Below, one piece after another: positions 59,836-64,000 of a DNA stretch of 64,000 nucleotides. Within the stretch, counting starts at the first letter, position 1. The number at the start of each line of letters is the position of its first letter. The DNA comes from Zarea fungicola (lineage: Eukaryota; Ascomycota; Sordariomycetes; Hypocreales; Cordycipitaceae), in the NCBI GenBank assembly GCA_900169235.1, contig FWCC01000329.1, positions 1-64,000 on the forward strand, read 5' to 3'. Under the pieces are notes generated by a model. It made no database searches and was not told the DNA's origin. It saw only the letters and a list, made by a program, of their open reading frames with translations. A program made the position numbers and the translations under genes.

Positions 59836-60953
59836 ATGGCCGCTGCAGTCGAGTCGTTGCGCTCAATGCTTTTTTCTAACCCAATCACGCTCACCGTTGG
59901 TGATGCGCTCAACTCCTTTTCAGAGCGCCGTGCCAAGCTTGGCCTGGCTAACCCCGGAACGATAGAGACGCTGTCCAAGGAGGTTCAGCGGGAAGTCTTC
60001 CTCAACAACCACATGTTCACCGGTATCCGCGCGGACCTCACCAAGGCCTTTAGCATGTCTCCTTTGTTCCAAGTATCGCACGGCTTTGCCATGGGCGAGA
60101 AGCTGAACCCGTACACCTTCGCTGCCATGTACGGTACCTCCAACGTAAGTTCATCCCCTGACTTATTTTTTTGTTGCGTCTCCGTGCTCACACCCGTTGC
60201 CAGGTCTTTTGCCAAGCCAATGTCGATAACGAGGGTTCTGTCTCCGGCCGCTTCAATCTCCGATGGACAGATAAGCTCGTCTCCAAGGTCCAGGCATCCA
60301 TGTCCCCCGACAACCAGGACATGGCCCAGTTCGAGCACGAATACACGGGAAATGATTTCAGCGCCAGCCTCAAAATGCTCAACCCTTCTTTTCTGCAGGG
60401 TGGCCTGACCGGCATCTACATTGGCAGCTACCTCCAGTCTGTTACTCCTAAGCTTGCCCTCGGTCTGGAGTCGGTTTGGCAACGCCCCTCGCTGGCCCAG
60501 GGTCCCGAATGCGCCGTCTCGTACTGCGCCAGATACAAGGCTGAGGACTGGGTTGCCACGGCTCAGCTACAGGCTGCTATGGGTACCTTCAACACTTCTT
60601 TCTGGAAGAGACTCTCCGATCGCGTCCAGGCCGGTGTTGACCTGACACTCGGTCTCGTCCCATCTGCTGCCATGATGGGTGGCGGCCTTCAGAAGGAGGG
60701 TGTTACAACCATCGGTGCCAAGTACGACTTCCGCATGTCTACCTTCCGTGCTCAGGTCGACTCCAACGGCAAGCTCAGCTGCCTTCTAGAGAAGCGCGTT
60801 GCGCCTCCGGTTATGGTAACCTTTGCCGCCGACATCGACCACTTCACGCAACAAGCCAAGCTTGGTCTTGCTGTCTCGATTGAAGGTGCTCCCGAGGAGT
60901 TCCAGGACCAGCAGGAGTCTCTCTCTCAGAATGCTCCCAACATTCCATTTTAA
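59836..60953 (+). CDS. tom40: mitochondrial import receptor channel Tom40
   Basis: Tom40 is the 19-strand beta-barrel pore of the TOM complex, through which nearly all nuclear-encoded mitochondrial proteins enter. Exons are 59836-60144 and 60204-60953 (59-nt intron, phase 0), encoding 352 residues against 349 in Neurospora. The N-terminal helix region is followed by alternating strands. Recognisable blocks are [42 protein letters not shown] across the splice, [14 protein letters not shown] and [19 protein letters not shown] near the end. The terminal strand [12 protein letters not shown] should carry the beta-signal region. ATG 59836 begins the typical short hydrophilic N-terminus. Confidence 0.95.
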
Positions 60954-62048
60954 AACAACGGCCGTTAAACTTGCCGGTAGCCCACACCGACGCCGCAAAA
61001 CCTCGACTCCAACCCATGGAACAAAACTCAATAATCAAAGTAGCTGAAAGCTGCGAAAGCCGAAGCTGCCTATCTTTCTTCCTTGTTTCAGTAACACCCC
61101 AAACATCTATCACCTTGTTTTTTTTTAGTAACGAATGATGGCTCCTCGCTTTTCCTATGCTTTGGGCATCTGCATTCCGGACGTTTCATCTCTTCGAATA
61201 GACCCGCGCACATGTGCGCTCAGAAACCGGGGGTATCTATCTACTTTGTTTCATGGGTAGGCTGTATGAGTATTTCTTACTCATCCAGCCCGTGTATATT
61301 AAATACAGATTTTTTGTACTTTCGTCTCTCATTGTTTCTCCTGTGGCAGGGCATATTTTGTTGGCATATTTCGAGTGGTTGTATTTATCGGTGGAAAAAA
61401 TGTTTTTTTTTTGATTGATATTGTGAATTATCAAGCAGTGTACAAGACCTTGGAAGGAGAGACACCAAACAGAGCAGAAAGAGAGAGGAGAGCGAAAAGA
61501 GAAAAGAAAACGCCAACAAAACGCAGGAAAATTTATAGAAAGGTTCAATGAAGACGTTTATTCCCCAAACCCAAGGAATTTACCTATTGTTTTGTGATGT
61601 TTATGGCTCAGTGCCTCTTTCAAGTGCTCTACCCATTAAATTAAAAGGCTTACCCTTTGTTTGATAAAGAGAGAACGAAAAAAAAGCAGAGAATCTTTTG
61701 TTCTTCTATCAGGCTGTATAGAATGATGTTACTTCAGGTTCAGCTATATGTAGAGAAACAGCTGTAAAAAACACCTATGCATTCAATCAGGCGTGATGTA
61801 TATATATGCGTCTTTGTCTTTGTGTGTATCCATGCGTATAAGAAAAGAAATAAACTGCCTGAAACGGGAGAAAAACAAAAGGTAAAAACAAACCTCTAAT
61901 CCCGCAACTTCGATGGTATCTATCCAAAACGAATCAAGAACGCTTCTCCAAAAAAAAGTTCATGAAAAATGAGATCAACTTCGGTATCTGGCATCTCCAG
62001 CCTTCATGTTACGTTAATACTGCCGCATTGCGAGATTTTCCTCGTTGT
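60954..62048. other. convergent 3' region between tom40 and the ubiquitin protease
   Basis: No gene is supported. The stretch is rich in T and A runs, with several short open frames that overlap on both strands. It should contain both 3' UTRs and polyadenylation signals. Confidence 0.5.
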
Positions 62049-64000
62049 TTACATCACAACACACTCTCGTTCCGGCTGCGCACTTTCTTTTTGCTTCCCT
62101 TGCTTGGTGGGTTTTTCTCGGCTCTTGCTCTTGCGCTTAGACTTGTTGCGCTGCAACTTGGATTCTGGTCCCAACGTTGCAGCCGTAGTCGCAGTTGTCA
62201 CAGCCGTGGTCGCAGTGTTTGCCGTGGATGGTGGTGGCAGCTGCCCGTCTGCGGTGCGGAACACTTCAAAACTCATGTTTCTAGGCGAGCTGAAAGGCGT
62301 ATTGCCTCGTTCATCCCCGCTCGACGTATCTATACCTGCCACAACGTCCTTATTCTGCTTCATGAGGCCACCAAGTCGAGAAATTGTTAGGCTGATGCGA
62401 CCTTCACCGGACTGGCTAGTTGGTCGACTTTGCCGGCCGAGGTTGAAACGGGAAGCAGCACGGGAGAGTCGAGGGGTCCTATTGTCGCTGGGTGAGATGA
62501 TGGGTGAATTTGTTTCTGGAGTCATGATAGGTGTCGCGACAGATGAGGTGGTAAAAGTGACACTCTCGCGGCGGGAGTCAGCTGGAACTGAACCAGATAT
62601 AGACGGCCGACCCCATCGCTCGAATTCCCTAGCATTGGGCCGGTCATCATCCATTGAAAGGCGTATGCTCGGGGGCTTGCTAGGGGTGGAGAGGATGCCA
62701 TCTGCCGGTCCCCGTGAGGTCTGCAACTCCAGGCTGGTCTTGGACTCCTGGTAAGATGGTGGCCCTGTGGCATTGCCATCTGTTGAAGGGCATGCAACTT
62801 CTACCATGGGAACAACCTGGTAAAAGAGCAGATAAGGCATCTCTTCTCTGAGAGACTTCTTAATGTCATCAACCTCAGTGACTCGAGTTTCTTCTAGATC
62901 ATCAAACTTGACCCATTGGGCTTGCTCGTAATCGGGGGGCGGGTCAAAGTCATGGCGTCTGTTGGAGGTGAGGACCTTGGGTGCTGCTCTGGCAAATGCG
63001 ATGTAGTGTCCACTTTGGAGGGAGTCACCTCGATGGCAAATTACCGACTGCAGCACAAGCTTGAAATCCGAAGTAATGAGATTATCATCGGTCTTGGTAT
63101 CAGGACCCTCGGCGAGCATGAAATGTGGCAGACGTAGGCTGTCAGGTATGTCAATATATGTATTGTGCCTTTGCGGCTGCCCGTTTTCGGTCATTAAATA
63201 GCGCTTCAGGCAGATGCCGACGACCGGCCGCTGCTCAAAGTTGAGTGCGACTTCAGAATTACTGCGCGGTTCGTTTGCTTGAACAGCATGCCACGCTTTT
63301 GAAAGTTAGTGATGCGTTCGCCTTACGTTTACAAGTCACTGCGGGTGACACTGGGGATCCTTACGAATGAGGCGAAAAAATTGCCAAGCCGGTATTGTGA
63401 CCGCCCTCACCACCACAGAGCCCTTGCGCTTTGTCTTAGGAGCATTCTCGGACCCTGGAGCAAATGTAGCCCTGCCATCTGCGTCAAGGACGACTCTTTG
63501 GATAACGCTCGTAGACCTGTGCCTCAACGACATCCGCCTTGGTATGGCGGCGTCATCAGTGGTGGAAGTCTCGCCATCTGGAACAACACCTGTTGAGGTG
63601 GCTGGCCGTTCAAGAGCCGGGAACTCGCTCATTGCTGATGATTGACTGGGGAAAGGGTGAAGGGGAGACATGTCCACAGGCGAGGAGCTTAGTGTTGCCG
63701 CTGCATCGTCTTCTTCGCCGCGGAGAAGTCGTAGCGTGTTTCGGTGTACAAGGTTCGGCGTTCCAGGTCCCTTATCTTCAGAGTATGACTTTTTGGCCTC
63801 TTCGCTGTCTCGCAAGACATCGACCTGGGCATTAAAGTATTCTTCTAGGCAGTCCTCAAGCCGTATACCTTTACTCTCTGGGTCCGGGGGCACGGCCAGG
63901 TTCAGTAACCTTTCGTATACTACCTTGTGATCATCTTTATCCTTTCTGCCCTGATGAAAAAGATCGACCTGTAGCGACAGTAGTGGGAGCTGAAGGGTCT
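62049..64000 (-). CDS. ubiquitin-specific protease (USP, C19), C-terminal part, with CaaX box
   Basis: This cysteine protease removes ubiquitin from proteins. Only the C-terminal part is in the window; the catalytic Cys box must lie beyond 64000. Exons (minus) are 63365 to past the right edge, and 62049-63295 (intron 63296-63364, 69 nt). Splicing yields FFRLIPWHA, then RPVVGICLKRY and the His box GDSLQSGHYIAFAR with the following PYLLFYQ strand, all typical of the USP fold. Ser-rich, disordered segments interrupt the domain (around 63450-63750) and follow it. The last residues are unusual: a Lys/Arg-rich stretch (KSKRKSKSREK) and then Cys-Val-Val-Met at the stop codon, a farnesylation-type CaaX box. 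This suggests membrane anchoring. The exact orthologue in yeast was not identified. Confidence 0.87.

Noticed and set aside
1..64000. CRISPR array, insertion sequence, rRNA genes
   Set aside because: None seen; the window is eukaryotic nuclear DNA and no regular spacer array, transposase frame or rRNA block was visible.

Overview
This window comes from a filamentous ascomycete. The short introns (about 50-100 nt, with CTAAC-type branch sites), the 395-codon Fen1, the 352-residue Tom40, the WSC sensor, the Zn2Cys6 regulator and the penicillin-acyltransferase-like gene all fit a Sordariomycete. A hypocrealean fungus is my best guess, but this is an inference from family resemblance and no database search was made. 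I support seventeen protein genes, one broken gene and no RNA genes. Exon coordinates were set by hand from splice signals, reading phase and family conservation.

Layout. 1-4983 is gene-free DNA ending in the CT-rich leader of a WSC-domain cell-wall sensor (4984-5892). A secreted six-cysteine protein follows (6777-7742). A housekeeping block, all on the plus strand, runs from 8.8 to 22.5 kb: a Nup37-like nucleoporin, Fen1, a cytochrome b5/acyl-CoA dehydrogenase fusion, the Dhh1 helicase and ribosomal protein L4. An Aro8-type aminotransferase (minus) converges on L4. About 5.2 kb of gene-free DNA (25.0-30.3 kb) leads to an accessory-looking stretch at 30.3-41.8 kb. It holds a stand-alone RFTS-domain protein, a decayed phosphotransferase-like gene, a Zn2Cys6 regulator, an acyl-CoA:6-aminopenicillanate-acyltransferase-like enzyme and a Dal5-type MFS transporter divergent from it. 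The rest is housekeeping again: Cbp80 (minus), Gsk3 (minus), an 8.0-kb gene-free gap (48.8-56.8 kb), a Pfk26-type 6-phosphofructo-2-kinase (minus), Tom40 (plus) and the C-terminal part of a ubiquitin-specific protease (minus) that runs off the right edge.

How the parts work together. Most genes here are independent core functions: nuclear pore, replication, mRNA decay, translation, cap binding, signalling, glycolytic control, mitochondrial import and deubiquitination. The regulator, acyltransferase and transporter are the only group whose layout suggests a joint metabolic task. The transporter and acyltransferase share a 508-bp divergent promoter, and the regulator gene lies tail-to-tail with the acyltransferase.

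Most notable observations: a CaaX box with a polybasic tail on the ubiquitin protease; Ala in place of the catalytic His in the bisphosphatase half of the Pfk2 enzyme; an RFTS domain without any methyltransferase; MBF/SBF-like boxes ahead of fen1; a Cbf1 plus Tbf1-like pair ahead of rpl4; a 9-bp word TACGGAGTA seen repeatedly and only between genes; and four introns whose retention keeps the reading frame open.
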